Numbered from the stretch's first letter, positions 44,745 through 54,190 are shown. The stretch is DNA of 64,000 nucleotides from Acetobacter aceti NBRC 14818 (GCF_000193495.2 NZ_AP023410.1:2356001-2420000); one strand, 5' to 3'. The notes: generated by a model not told the origin, from the sequence alone. Made by a program: numbers and translations.

Positions 44745-45270
44745 GTGTATCTAGTTCTGACGACATGGCCTGCAGACGTATTCATAGGGTGTGAGGCCCC
44801 TGAGGGGCTTTGAGCCTTTGCCCGAAATTATAGGCGGCCATGAAAATCATTGAGGTGCGTCCCCAACGGGTCATGACTGTACGTAATGGAAGCGTTTGGC
44901 AGTTGCTTCCCTGATCGTGCGGTTCATCTGCTCGATCAGGCCATTGGTCCGGGGGATTGGGTTTTGTCAGGTGATGCTTGATCCCGCAGGCCTTGCAGGT
45001 CATGTTGAAACGCATGGAGCGTGGCCATGCCTCCCCGCTTACGGGGCTGTTGGGCGAACGGGATGCCTTTGTCGGTCAGGCGGTCTGTATCCGGCAGGGC
45101 ACGACACGCATAAGAACTCTCAGGCCGTCCTTCTGTTGACGTTGTCCGTGAGCTGCGTCACCGTAAATTTGCCTGTCCGGTTTATGACAACGAAAAGGTA
45201 AAGCTTTCCTTCGGCTGTCTGGACTTCGGCAATATCAATATGGAAAGATCCTGCGGGATAACGCCTGATC
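44745..45270 (-). pseudogene. IS481-family transposase remnant
   Basis: Reading the minus strand in several frames gives FHIDIAEVQTAEGKLYLFVV followed by INRTGKFTVTQLTDNV, then NPIPRTNGLIEQMNRTIREA and GLTPYEYVCRP, which are the catalytic core and C-terminus of IS481-family DDE transposases. Several frameshifts and stops separate these blocks, and the N-terminal third is missing where it joins an IS5 fragment. The element is dead. GTGGGTGTATCTAG near 44740 may be its outer end. Confidence 0.75.
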
Positions 45271-45529
45271 CGGTTGCTGTCGTATCCCCTGTCTCACCGG
45301 AAAGGTCAGCCAGCATAACATCGGCCCCTCTGAAGCCACTGACCTGACCGGCTGCCAGATGAAGCCGGTCAGGGCGTCCCTCGCCATTACATACGGCATG
45401 GAGTTTTGAATTCAGGCCGCCCTTTGTGCGTCCGATATGGCGAGGAAAAGCTCTTTTTCAAGCAGGGAGGCTGCTGTCCGGTGTGCTTTGAGATGTGTCG
45501 CGACGGTTCAATAAATTAACGGGTCCTGA
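45270..45529 (-). mobile_element. IS5-family element fragment with terminal sequence
   Basis: On the minus strand a terminal sequence (GACCCGTTAATTTATTGAA, within 45507-45529) is joined directly to THLKAHRTAASLLEKELF, followed in a second frame by GGLNSKLHAVCNGEGRPDRL and FRGADVMLADLSGETG, the middle of an IS5-type transposase. The N-terminal third is deleted and the C-terminus is replaced by IS481 sequence. The same terminal sequence is at 3635-3657. Confidence 0.7.
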
Positions 45530-45550
45530 ATCTAATCCTGTTGGAATATT

Positions 45551-46114
45551 TCAGTCGACAACCTGTTCCACGGAAACGATTTCCGGAACGTAATGCCGGA
45601 GCATGTTCTCGACGCCGTGCTTGAGCGTTGCACCTGAAGACGGACAGCCTGAGCAGGCGCCCTGCATGCTCAGACGGACAATGCCTTCCCGGTATCCGCG
45701 GAAAACAATGTCGCCGCCATCACTGGCAACGGCCGGACGTACGCGGGTCTCAAGAAGCTCCTTGATCTGCTGGACGATTTCTTCATCGCCCGGCATGACG
45801 GGATCTTCAACTGAGGCAGCACCGACCTCGACAGTCGGACGACCGGAGACAAAGTGGTCCACCAGAGCGGAAAGCACCAGCGGCTTGAGCTCGGCCCAAT
45901 CTTCGGAGTCCGCCTTGGTCACGGAGACAAAGTCCGATCCCATGAATACCCGCGAGACGCCCGGCAATTCAAAGAGAGCTTCAGCCAACAAAGACCGCCC
46001 CGCGACTGCGTCCGCATCGATGAAGTCAATGGTGCCGGCCTCGCCGGTCACGTCACGGCCGGGAAGGAATTTCAGCGTGTTGGGGTTGGGTGTACCCTCG
46101 GTTTCGATAAACAT
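45551..46114 (-). CDS. nfuA: NifU/NfuA-family iron-sulfur cluster carrier
   Basis: A 187-residue protein from ATG 46114 (GGAGAG upstream). The N-terminal Nfu domain (MFIETEGTPNPNTLKFLPG) precedes a C-terminal NifU-like domain with GACSGCPSS, the CxxC motif that binds a [4Fe-4S] cluster at the dimer interface. It delivers clusters to client enzymes in the cytoplasm. The length is typical of alphaproteobacterial Nfu proteins. The stop lies about 20 bases from the IS5 remnant end. Confidence 0.94.
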   Translation of the reverse strand: MFIETEGTPNPNTLKFLPGRDVTGEAGTIDFIDADAVAGRSLLAEALFELPGVSRVFMGSDFVSVTKADSEDWAELKPLVLSALVDHFVSGRPTVEVGAASVEDPVMPGDEEIVQQIKELLETRVRPAVASDGGDIVFRGYREGIVRLSMQGACSGCPSSGATLKHGVENMLRHYVPEIVSVEQVVD

Positions 46115-46397
46115 GACAAACTCTCCTTCAGGCGCATCACCGGCGCTGATTCTGCCAGTCAAAGCGTCCCGGCCATAAAAGAGGACTTCTTGAGTCCTGT
46201 ATCTCTTTCAGGAGATGAGCCAGCCGCTCCGGAAACGCAAGCCCTCCCCGGTAATATCAGCTCCCTGTTGTACGGAAAGCGAGAACGCCTCCTCCTAAGT
46301 CAAGGTTCTGAGCGACATCAGCCCTCAAGAGCAGTTCAGCCGTTATAATCATATAGGCCCCTGTCAGAACCGTCTGAACAGAAGGACATAAAGACAT

Positions 46398-47624
46398 TCA
46401 TCCCGCCGATGCTTTCGACCGCGGGGCGATCTGTGCGGCGAAGATCGTGGCCAGCCAGAACATGTACCACATGGGTGCTGGTCCTTTCACAACCTGCGCG
46501 AAATCCGTCATCGAACTGACCAGTGTGTGAATCAGGATGGCGATGCTCAACGGGCGGGAAGCCTTGTCAAAAGATGAAAACAGGCTCCTACATACGGTGC
46601 CCAGATAGAACAGAAGAGCGAAACCCCCGACAGTGCCGGCATACAGCCAGGTGGAAAGAATCAGATTGTGGGGAAACGGCTCACCCGGCGTGTTGAATTT
46701 CGCGGCAGGACCGTGTCCGACTACGGGCATCTGGCAAATATCATTCCACGCAAGAGACCACAGCATGAAACGATGGGAGTCTCCGCGACCGATCTGCTCC
46801 TGCACAAGATGGAAAACGCCGACATCCGCACGCAACCCGATCGCTGTGATGACCGCAAGGACGGGCAGGGCGGTCAGGATGGTTTTTGGGTATTTCATGC
46901 CGGCCAGAACCGGCACAGCCAGAAGAATGCCGATCAACGGCCCCCGGCTGCCCGTCAGAAGGACAAAAACCAGTGCGGCCAGCGTTGCCGCCCAGTCACG
47001 CCAGTGATGCCGGGAAAAAGCGCGGGACAGGGCCATCAGCAGGACACCGCCCATGATGACAGCACCCAGAATCGGATGCCGTGTCAGTCCCCATCCCTGC
47101 ATTCTCAGAATGTCGCCTTCCCAGGGAAGAGGCTGAAACCCGAGGCGCAGGGGCAGGGCGATTGCGATATTGATCATGCCCGCCCCGATCATCAGTGTGA
47201 TGAGACGCTCCCGGTAATCAGCCTGTTTTGTGAAGGCGTCCGTCAGGATAAAGACGAAAATGGATGTGCAGATGATATTCCACATCCAGAAAGCGGCCGG
47301 ACCTATCTGTGAGGGAGTGGCCACATTCAGCACTATGCTGAAACAGAAAGCGACCATGACGCCGCCTGCAGCAAGAAGCGGAGCCGGACAGGATTTCAGG
47401 TGAAGATCAAAGTCTTTTTTACAGACTGCGTAAATGAAAAGCGGAATGATCCCGATGTAGAAAACATCCGACCAGACGGGCTCGTTGGGCAGAATGAAGC
47501 CCGAGCCAATAAAGAAAAGCATCAGCTCATGCAGGAGCGTCCGACGGTCCGTGCGCCACAGCTGTGCCAGAAGACGGGGAGAAGCGAGCACGGTCTTCAC
47601 CAGGGCATCGCTTCCGGCGCGCAC
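46398..47624 (-). CDS. O-antigen ligase/polymerase-family membrane protein
   Basis: A 408-residue protein with about ten TM segments. The pattern LTGSRGPLIGILLAVPVL and the large periplasmic loop with VVGHGPAAKFNTPGEPFPHNLILSTW are typical of the Wzy_C/WaaL superfamily, which ligates O-antigen to lipid A core or polymerises repeat units. Its start overlaps the end of the upstream glycosyltransferase gene by 28 bases, indicating one operon. Ligase and polymerase roles cannot be separated from sequence. Confidence 0.88.
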   Translation of the reverse strand: MRAGSDALVKTVLASPRLLAQLWRTDRRTLLHELMLFFIGSGFILPNEPVWSDVFYIGIIPLFIYAVCKKDFDLHLKSCPAPLLAAGGVMVAFCFSIVLNVATPSQIGPAAFWMWNIICTSIFVFILTDAFTKQADYRERLITLMIGAGMINIAIALPLRLGFQPLPWEGDILRMQGWGLTRHPILGAVIMGGVLLMALSRAFSRHHWRDWAATLAALVFVLLTGSRGPLIGILLAVPVLAGMKYPKTILTALPVLAVITAIGLRADVGVFHLVQEQIGRGDSHRFMLWSLAWNDICQMPVVGHGPAAKFNTPGEPFPHNLILSTWLYAGTVGGFALLFYLGTVCRSLFSSFDKASRPLSIAILIHTLVSSMTDFAQVVKGPAPMWYMFWLATIFAAQIAPRSKASAG

Positions 47625-48643
47625 TCATCCATGATCACATCGATCATGAACTGGGCGACTGCCTGCTCATTGAAACGCTCGGCATAGCGGGCGCGACCGG
47701 CTGTGCCTGCCCGCATGCGCAATTCAGGTTCGGCGGAAAGACGGGCAAGTTTTTCAATCAGTTCGTCAAGATCGGAAAAGAACAGCATTTCCTCGTCTGA
47801 GAAGTAATCCGTGTAACCTGTCGCCCGTTCAATCGCCACGACACACCCGTTTCCCGCCAGATGCGCGATACGGTCAGACGTATAGAGGTAATAATCAGCG
47901 CGTCTGGAAATATTCAGTCCTATGGCGCTGGTTTCCAGAACCTGCTGATATCGTGCGCCTGAAAAATGGGGTCGTCCCTCAATTCCACCCAGCGCCATGC
48001 GGAGAGACGGCAGGCGTGCGCCGATCAATCCAATAAAATCATCCATATTCCACTCCCGACCGCAGATCTCACGGAGGGGACGGGACGGATGGCCGCAGGC
48101 ATAAAACAGGTCATGGGGCAGGGAGCGAACCAGATCCGCACGTCCGCTTTCAACGGAAAAATCGACCGGATTGGGGAGAAAGCTCATGGCATGACCACCG
48201 TCACGCATCCGTTCGAGCGGTTCGCCCGCTGTTGAAATGAAGGTTTTATCGACCACTCCGAGCTTGCCACGGATGCGTCGCACATTGTCCGGCTCAAACA
48301 GTGGGTCCACGTTCCACTGTGCAATCCGTACACCCGGCACGATATCGCGCACAGCAGCGACCGTTTCGGCGTCGATCATGTCGGCATGACCCATCAGCAG
48401 GATATCGGGGCGATGCTGACGGCAGAAGGCTAAGAGCGCCTTGTTGACCGCACGTCGTCCGAACTTGCGACTGCCGAAGAGTGACGCGGCTCTTGCGACA
48501 TCCCGGTCGGCAAAATTGAGCACAAGATGACCCTGTCTGATGAGGCCGTTGGACAGTTTGATCTGGACGGAATGTTTCGGCCCCACCCGCAGGCCGGTCA
48601 TAAATGGACCGACATGGACAATGGTAAGCGAAGACTTGCGCAT
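47597..48643 (-). CDS. CgeB-like family 1 glycosyltransferase
   Basis: A 348-residue GT-B fold protein from ATG 48643 (MRKSSLTIVHVGPFMTGLR); the longer frame to 48763 is not supported. IAQWNVDPLFEPDNVRRI and, near the C-terminus, YYLYTSDRIAHLAGNGCVV then YTDYFSDEEMLFFSDLDELIEKL resemble the CgeB/Glyco_trans_1_2 group that transfers sugars to surface polysaccharides. It precedes and overlaps the O-antigen ligase gene. Sugar and acceptor are unknown. Confidence 0.83.
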   Translation of the reverse strand: MRKSSLTIVHVGPFMTGLRVGPKHSVQIKLSNGLIRQGHLVLNFADRDVARAASLFGSRKFGRRAVNKALLAFCRQHRPDILLMGHADMIDAETVAAVRDIVPGVRIAQWNVDPLFEPDNVRRIRGKLGVVDKTFISTAGEPLERMRDGGHAMSFLPNPVDFSVESGRADLVRSLPHDLFYACGHPSRPLREICGREWNMDDFIGLIGARLPSLRMALGGIEGRPHFSGARYQQVLETSAIGLNISRRADYYLYTSDRIAHLAGNGCVVAIERATGYTDYFSDEEMLFFSDLDELIEKLARLSAEPELRMRAGTAGRARYAERFNEQAVAQFMIDVIMDECAPEAMPW

Positions 48644-48813
48644 GCCTTGAAATACTGCCTTGTCTGTCGGGATCTTTCGACCCGTAATAACGTACAGATT
48701 ATGGCAGGCTTTTGGCAGACGCCATACAGCCGGGCAGATCTTTTGCCTTGGGATGGTTTGCAACCATGAATGTCATGACAGGGCAACAGCCCTGCCCGTG
48801 CAGAATGCTCCGG

Positions 48814-50145
48814 CTAAAGCATGACCCAGGAAAATGTCTCATAACTCAGACATTCCTGAACCCATCCGGATACGAAGTCCTCCACGATCGAAAGAAAGGT
48901 TCCGTCTTCGGCGCGAATACAGCCGCGTTTGCCCTGTTTCATCACCGACAGGTTCCCCGGCATTGTTCCCAGAGAAATCCACCCTTCCTGTTTTGAAAGA
49001 AAAAAGCTTTTTCCAAAATAGGAAACCGTCGGATAGACGGCACCATCATATTCAGTGGAACTGACAGGCACCGCATCGCCTTCCATCCAGACGATGTTCG
49101 AACTGGTGAACTGCCGGCGTTTGAGTGAGTATCCAAGCGTCCGGCCGCGGTGATCCAGAAAGACGGAGCGGCCTTCAATAAACGGATCATCTTTCAGGGC
49201 GTACAGAAGAAAATCCACAGTCGCGTGATAACAGATCATCGCCCTGAGTAGGGTCCGCGCCTGATGGGTGTATCCCCGATTATTCAGAATGGCGGCCAGT
49301 CTGTAAAAGACCGTTTCATCGTTGAGAATATCGCCGACTTTTTTCACTTCCGAAAAACGCCTGCTGGCAAGGAGCTGCCAGGTCAGAAGTGGGTGTCTTT
49401 CAAAGCCCGCCCGAATACGGTTGTACACATTGACGGCGTTCTGACGGCGGAAAGCGCGCGTCTGCCGCGCCAGCGCTGCCTGACGCTCCCGTGGCGGGAG
49501 GCTGGATCTGACCGTCTCGACCAGCGCCATCAGGTTTTTGCTGCCCTTGAGGCTCTCATAGACAATATGACCGGCACTCGGGACATTGATGAGACCGACC
49601 ACAACATCTGAACGACCCAGCGTATAGCCGAGAATGGTTTCAGCCGCATGCCGGTCATCCCTGTGATGTCGGTCATAGAGGATAAAGATATCGCCGCTGA
49701 TATCTTCTTTCTTGATCCCCATGCCACGCATGGCGGGCGTACACAGCGCAGCCCATTCCGGGATGACATTCGCCTCCCTGTCATCAATGGAGAGCTGCGG
49801 CGCAAGAGCTATCGTGACGTCGGTCCTGAGCACCATGGAGTATTTTATGGCGGCATAAGCTCCGGCAGACAGACCGATCGCGATCGTTTTCCTGTATCCT
49901 GCGGAGTAGCGCCAGATGACCTCCAGCGCCTTGAGCATGTTGGGAGAATAATACCAGTTGCGCTGTTTTGTCGTAATGCCGATGCATGAAACATCGTATT
50001 TCTGGAAAACAGGCTTGCCGAAGTAAAGAGTGTAGGCGCTTTCCTCGTGACCGATGCCGATAAACGTAATGACAAGGAAATCCGGGTTTCCCTTGTGAAA
50101 ATGAACAACAATATCATCACTGTCGAAAATAATCTGGTCGGTCAT
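48814..50145 (-). CDS. Alpha/beta-hydrolase-like protein with unknown C-terminal domain
   Basis: A 443-residue soluble protein. Residues 20-210 look like an alpha/beta hydrolase: AIGLSAGAYAAIKYS with Ser93 in the nucleophile elbow, FILYDRH with Asp158, and SAGHIVYES with His193 as a plausible triad. The C-terminal 200 residues include a helical part and a beta-rich segment (YDGAVYPTVSYFGKSFF, then WISLGTMPGN) that I do not recognise. No signal peptide. It is the first gene upstream of the glycosyltransferase-ligase pair, with a 170-base gap, so a role in surface glycan modification is possible. Confidence 0.7.
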   Translation of the reverse strand: MTDQIIFDSDDIVVHFHKGNPDFLVITFIGIGHEESAYTLYFGKPVFQKYDVSCIGITTKQRNWYYSPNMLKALEVIWRYSAGYRKTIAIGLSAGAYAAIKYSMVLRTDVTIALAPQLSIDDREANVIPEWAALCTPAMRGMGIKKEDISGDIFILYDRHHRDDRHAAETILGYTLGRSDVVVGLINVPSAGHIVYESLKGSKNLMALVETVRSSLPPRERQAALARQTRAFRRQNAVNVYNRIRAGFERHPLLTWQLLASRRFSEVKKVGDILNDETVFYRLAAILNNRGYTHQARTLLRAMICYHATVDFLLYALKDDPFIEGRSVFLDHRGRTLGYSLKRRQFTSSNIVWMEGDAVPVSSTEYDGAVYPTVSYFGKSFFLSKQEGWISLGTMPGNLSVMKQGKRGCIRAEDGTFLSIVEDFVSGWVQECLSYETFSWVML

Positions 50146-50241
50146 TCACGCACCTGGAAACAGTAGCCCCATTCCTCCAGTATAGATAAAATTATAATAT
50201 AGATAAAAATATAAAAAATATAACTTTAAGAAAAAACCGGA

Positions 50242-50580
50242 TCAGTGTCTGTTCCTGTGGATATTTCTCGTTTTCGGCAGATGTGGGGGAGGGATCTGCA
50301 CCACGGGCGGCTGTTCAAGAACCGGCGGGGGGAGCGGCACGTTCGGAATCACCATGCGCCAGGGCAGAATCCTGATGGAAATATGCTTCTCGACCGGCGG
50401 CACCATGATCTTTCCGGGGCGCGTCATGTAGAACAGACCCGCAGCGTAAATAACCAGCAGACACAGCAATACCCCGACTTTCCCGCCCCGTTGTCGGGGG
50501 CGTTGCGGCATGCCGGGGACAGGGACGGACAGGAGGGCGCGCTTCATCCTTTCAGCCGCTAGCCCATCAATCCTCTCCAT
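50242..50580 (-). CDS. Small proline-rich single-TM hypothetical protein
   Basis: Up to 112 residues; the start may be ATG 50580 or ATG 50547 (MKRALLSVPV). One membrane segment, GVLLCLLVIYAAGLFYM, is followed by a periplasmic proline-rich tail (VPLPPPVLEQPPVVQIPPPH) ending with basic residues. Topology resembles the N-terminal part of TonB-like proteins but there is no TonB C-terminal domain. Function unknown; 50146-50241 is AT-rich and gene-free. Confidence 0.55.
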   Translation of the reverse strand: MERIDGLAAERMKRALLSVPVPGMPQRPRQRGGKVGVLLCLLVIYAAGLFYMTRPGKIMVPPVEKHISIRILPWRMVIPNVPLPPPVLEQPPVVQIPPPHLPKTRNIHRNRH

Positions 50581-50673
50581 GCAATCAGTTTGCTTTCGTT
50601 TCGATCCCGCTTCACAGTGCCCTGACAGCCATTCAGAGACAGCCGTGCCCTTTCAGCCTACTTCAGTCTTCCC

Positions 50674-52128
50674 ATGACCAGCCTGCTCGACCCGGTCGTC
50701 ATCATCCTCTGGCTTGTCGCTCTCACCGCCGGATCGCTCGCCCTGTCCGGAGCCCTGCCGTGGGGGCGGAAGAAAGCCCGCTCGCCGGAAGATCTGCTGG
50801 ACGCGCACCGAAGCCTGCCCGCATGGGCCATCTGTCTGTCCATCGTCGCCACCGAAACCTCGACGCTGACGGTCATCAGCGTGCCCGGCATCGCCTACAC
50901 GCAGGGAATGGTGTTTGTGGGGCTGGGCGGGGGCTATCTGCTGGGCCGCATCGTCGTCGCCCGCACTCTGCTGCCGCTCTACATGCGCGGCGACCTTGCC
51001 AGCGCTTACCAGTATCTGGCCCTGCGTTTTGGGCGACGGATGCAGCGACTCGCTGCCGTCACGTTTCTTGTTACGCGCCTGCTGGCGGAGGCAGTGCGGC
51101 TGTTTGCCTCCACACTGCCCATCTGCGCCCTGCTTGCCGCTCGTGGCATGTCGTTGTCGCCACTCTCGGTTCTGCTCGGCCTGACCGGGCTGACCGCGCT
51201 TTATACTGCGATCGGAGGGCTACGGGCTGTCGTATGGTCCGATGCGGCGCAGTTTCTGCTCTACAGTTTCGGGGCGGCACTCTGCGCCTTCCTGCTCTGG
51301 CAGCATCTCACGCCGGAGCAGACGGCTCTTCTCCCCGGCTCCGGTCATCTCCTGCCTTTCGCGTTTCATGCGCCTGTTTTGACAAGCCCGTATGCACCGC
51401 TGACCGCGCTTGTTGGCGGGGCGGTCCTTGCCATGGCCTCACACGGAACGGACCAGCTGATGGTGCAGCGCGCACTCGCCGCCCGTTCGCTGCGTGACGC
51501 GCAACGGGCCATGATCGGCAGCGCCTTTGTAGTGACGATCCTGTTCGCCCTGCTGTCTCTGGTTGGCATATTCCTGTGGGCACGCAACGGTGGGCTGCCG
51601 CTCGCGGCGCTGGGGTTCACCTCTCCGGACGAACTCTTCCCCCGCTTCATCGTCAATGACCTGCCCGCCGGTCTGTCCGGTCTGCTGGTCGCGGCGATCA
51701 TCAGCGCCACGATGGGATCCCTGTCTTCGGCGCTGAACGCCATGACCGGCTCGACCTTCGCCGATCTGATCGGAACGGCACGTCCCACCAACCGCGCCGT
51801 GACATGGAGCGTCACCGGTTTCTGGGCGCTGGCGCTTATCGCCACGGCCTGCGCGTTTTCCGCCTCGGCCCAGTCGGTGCTGCTGTTCGGTTTCCAGATC
51901 GCGGGCTATTCCTACGGCGCGCTTCTCGGAGCATTTCTGCTCGGGCTTCTGTTCCGTCGGGTGACGGAAAACGGCGCGATGATCGCCTTTCTCGTCACGA
52001 TCCTTGTGATGGCGCTGCTCATCGGCTTTGTGCATCCGGGAGGGCATGCCATCGCCTTTCCGTGGCTGGTGCCGTTTGGTGTGGGGATCACTCTGCTGGT
52101 CGGCGTGCCTCTCGGACGAAAGGGATAA
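50674..52128 (+). CDS. Sodium:solute symporter family protein
   Basis: A 484-residue polytopic membrane protein of the SSS family. HRSLPAWAICLSIVATETSTLTVISVPG near the start, DLASAYQYLALRFG, YTAIGGLRAVVWSDAAQ and the substrate/Na-site region LLVAAIISATMGSLSSALNAMTG are characteristic. It imports a solute with sodium; the solute (sugar, amino acid, pantothenate or proline class) cannot be assigned. It is a single gene between divergent and codirectional neighbours. Confidence 0.92.
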   Translation: MTSLLDPVVIILWLVALTAGSLALSGALPWGRKKARSPEDLLDAHRSLPAWAICLSIVATETSTLTVISVPGIAYTQGMVFVGLGGGYLLGRIVVARTLLPLYMRGDLASAYQYLALRFGRRMQRLAAVTFLVTRLLAEAVRLFASTLPICALLAARGMSLSPLSVLLGLTGLTALYTAIGGLRAVVWSDAAQFLLYSFGAALCAFLLWQHLTPEQTALLPGSGHLLPFAFHAPVLTSPYAPLTALVGGAVLAMASHGTDQLMVQRALAARSLRDAQRAMIGSAFVVTILFALLSLVGIFLWARNGGLPLAALGFTSPDELFPRFIVNDLPAGLSGLLVAAIISATMGSLSSALNAMTGSTFADLIGTARPTNRAVTWSVTGFWALALIATACAFSASAQSVLLFGFQIAGYSYGALLGAFLLGLLFRRVTENGAMIAFLVTILVMALLIGFVHPGGHAIAFPWLVPFGVGITLLVGVPLGRKG

Positions 52129-52208
52129 TCCCGACTGACCGACCTGAACCCGGATGGGTGTCAGGTGTTTAGAATGTCAGGGCAAAAGAGGCAGGACAGG
52201 AGGGACGC

Positions 52209-52457
52209 ATGCAGATTCATGACAACCAGAATGCTCATCGTCTTGAGGTCGAGATTGACGGTCACAAGGCATGGCTCGACTACGCGCTGGAGGGGAAAAA
52301 CCTGATCATCCGGCATACCGATGTGCCCGATGAAGTCGGTGGTCGCGGTGTCGGCTCGGCGCTGGTGCGGCATGCGCGTGATATGGCCCGAGAAGCAGGG
52401 CTGAATGTTGTGTCACACTGCTCATTTGCAACCACATGGCTTCAGAAATATCCTTAA
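52209..52457 (+). CDS. YjdJ-type small GNAT N-acetyltransferase
   Basis: An 82-residue minimal GNAT domain of the YjdJ/NATD1 type. It has HRLEVEIDGHKAWLDY, the binding loop VGGRGVGSALVRHARDMARE and VVSHCSFATTWLQKYP with the conserved C...W pattern. AGGAGGGACGC precedes the ATG. Biological substrate unknown in bacteria. Confidence 0.88.
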   Translation: MQIHDNQNAHRLEVEIDGHKAWLDYALEGKNLIIRHTDVPDEVGGRGVGSALVRHARDMAREAGLNVVSHCSFATTWLQKYP

Positions 52458-52579
52458 AAGAATTGCTTCTTTGTTGTTAGGCATCGATCGGTCCTTATGT
52501 CCTTTTTGAAATCCTTCTGCTTTTCCTGTAAGAATCAAGGGGAGAAAAGCATTTCAATAGCGATGAAAAGGAAACTGAT

Positions 52580-54040
52580 ATGATTACAGAAAAGATTCTG
52601 AACGATCTTCCCAAGGCGGTTAAGGGACCTTCCTATAATCGCGACCGTATAAAGAACGGCATCCTGCATTTCGGTGTCGGAAACTTCTTTCGTGCCCATG
52701 AGGCTTTCTATGTCGATCAGATCCTTGAGCACGCGCCGGAATGGGGCATCATCGGCGTCGGTCTGACGCACAGCGAGCGTTCAAAGAAGAAAGCCGATGA
52801 ATTCATCAAGCAGGATTGTCTTTACTCCCTGACGGAAACCGCACCATCCGGCGAACGGTCCGTGCGGGTCATCGGCTGTCTGCGCGATTATCTTCTGGCT
52901 CCGGCAGACCCGGAAGCCGTGCTGAAACATCTTGCCGATCCCGCCATTCGGATCGTCTCGATGACGATCACCGAAGGCGGTTACAACATTGATGAAAAAA
53001 CCGGTGAATTCGATCTTTCAGACGCCGATGTGCAGGCCGACCTGAAGACGCCAGAAAAGCCTTCCACTGTGTTCGGCTATGTCGTGGAAGGTCTGCGTCG
53101 CCGTCGGGAAGCCGGTCTTCCCGCCTTCACCGTCATGTCCTGCGACAATCTGCGTCACAACGGCAATGTCGCCCGTAAGGCGTTTCTTGGCTATGCCCAC
53201 GCACGCGATGCCGATCTTGCCAAGTGGATCGAGGACAACGCCACGTTCCCCAACAGCATGGTGGACCGCATCACCCCCACGGTCACGCCTGATATCCATG
53301 ACAAGCTGAACACGGAAAGCGGTCTGGATGATGATCTTCCCGTTATGGCCGAAGATTTTCATCAGTGGGTTATGGAAGACCGGTTTGCGAACGGACGGCC
53401 ACCACTGGAAAAGGCTGGCGTGCAGTTTGTCGAGGACGTGACGCCTTACGAGCAGGTGAAAATCCGCATGCTCAACGCCTCGCACATTATGCTGTGCTTC
53501 CCCGGTATTCTCGTGGGCTATGAGTATGTCGCGCAGGCCGTAGGAGATGCTGATCTACGCGGCAATGTCGAGGCTTTCCTGAACGAGGATGTCATTCCCA
53601 CGCTCAAGGCGCCGGAAGGTCTGAGCCTTGAAGAGTATCGTGACAGTGTGTTGCACCGCTTTTCCAATGCGGCGATGGGCGATCAGACGCTTCGGATTGC
53701 GGGGGATGGCTGCTCGAAGATTCAGGTCTTCTGGACAGACACTGTTAGAAAGGCGCTTGAAGGCAAGCGTGACATTGCCCGCATTGCGTTCGGCATGGCG
53801 GCCTATCTCGAAATGCTGCGTGGCGTGAACGAGAAAGGCGACCACTACACACCCAACGAACCGACGTTCAAGGACGCCCAGTGGAAGCTCGCAAAGTCTG
53901 ACGACTTCACCACGGCGTTGGAACTGCCCGCTTTCGATGCATGGCGGGATCTGGATACCGCAGCTCTTGATCAGAAAGTGGTCGAAATCCGCAAGATCAT
54001 TCGGGAAAAAGGGGTGAAGGCGGCGTTGCCTGCACGGTGA
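52580..54040 (+). CDS. Mannitol dehydrogenase-family polyol:NAD(P) oxidoreductase
   Basis: A 486-residue member of the long-chain polyol dehydrogenase family (mannitol 2-dehydrogenase, fructuronate reductase). ILHFGVGNFFRAHEAFYVD is the N-terminal Rossmann signature; VKIRMLNASHIML carries the catalytic Lys-x4-Asn-x2-His triad. It interconverts mannitol or a related sugar alcohol and fructose or a keto-sugar in the cytoplasm. In acetic acid bacteria such enzymes serve fructose reduction, but the exact substrate and cofactor cannot be read reliably here. Length is standard (about 490). Confidence 0.9.
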   Translation: MITEKILNDLPKAVKGPSYNRDRIKNGILHFGVGNFFRAHEAFYVDQILEHAPEWGIIGVGLTHSERSKKKADEFIKQDCLYSLTETAPSGERSVRVIGCLRDYLLAPADPEAVLKHLADPAIRIVSMTITEGGYNIDEKTGEFDLSDADVQADLKTPEKPSTVFGYVVEGLRRRREAGLPAFTVMSCDNLRHNGNVARKAFLGYAHARDADLAKWIEDNATFPNSMVDRITPTVTPDIHDKLNTESGLDDDLPVMAEDFHQWVMEDRFANGRPPLEKAGVQFVEDVTPYEQVKIRMLNASHIMLCFPGILVGYEYVAQAVGDADLRGNVEAFLNEDVIPTLKAPEGLSLEEYRDSVLHRFSNAAMGDQTLRIAGDGCSKIQVFWTDTVRKALEGKRDIARIAFGMAAYLEMLRGVNEKGDHYTPNEPTFKDAQWKLAKSDDFTTALELPAFDAWRDLDTAALDQKVVEIRKIIREKGVKAALPAR

Positions 54041-54042
54041 TG

Positions 54043-54091
54043 GCGGGGGCTTTGCCCCCTACCCCACAAGCGGCGCGCCCCTTTGATCCCG
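54043..54091 (-). repeat. GC-rich hairpin repeat (GGGATCAAAG family), copy 2
   Basis: The hairpin GGGGGCTTTGCCCCC, then CCCCACAAG and CTTTGATCCCG, mirror 18028-18075 in reverse orientation. It lies right after the mannitol dehydrogenase stop and may act as a terminator. Confidence 0.6.
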
Positions 54092-54190
54092 ATGTGTCGG
54101 GGTTTGCCTGCGTAGAGGCTGGATGAGACGCAAGAGGCTTATTCCATGAGTGGATATCAAACTCTTCATCTGAAGAGAACATGCCTCGAT

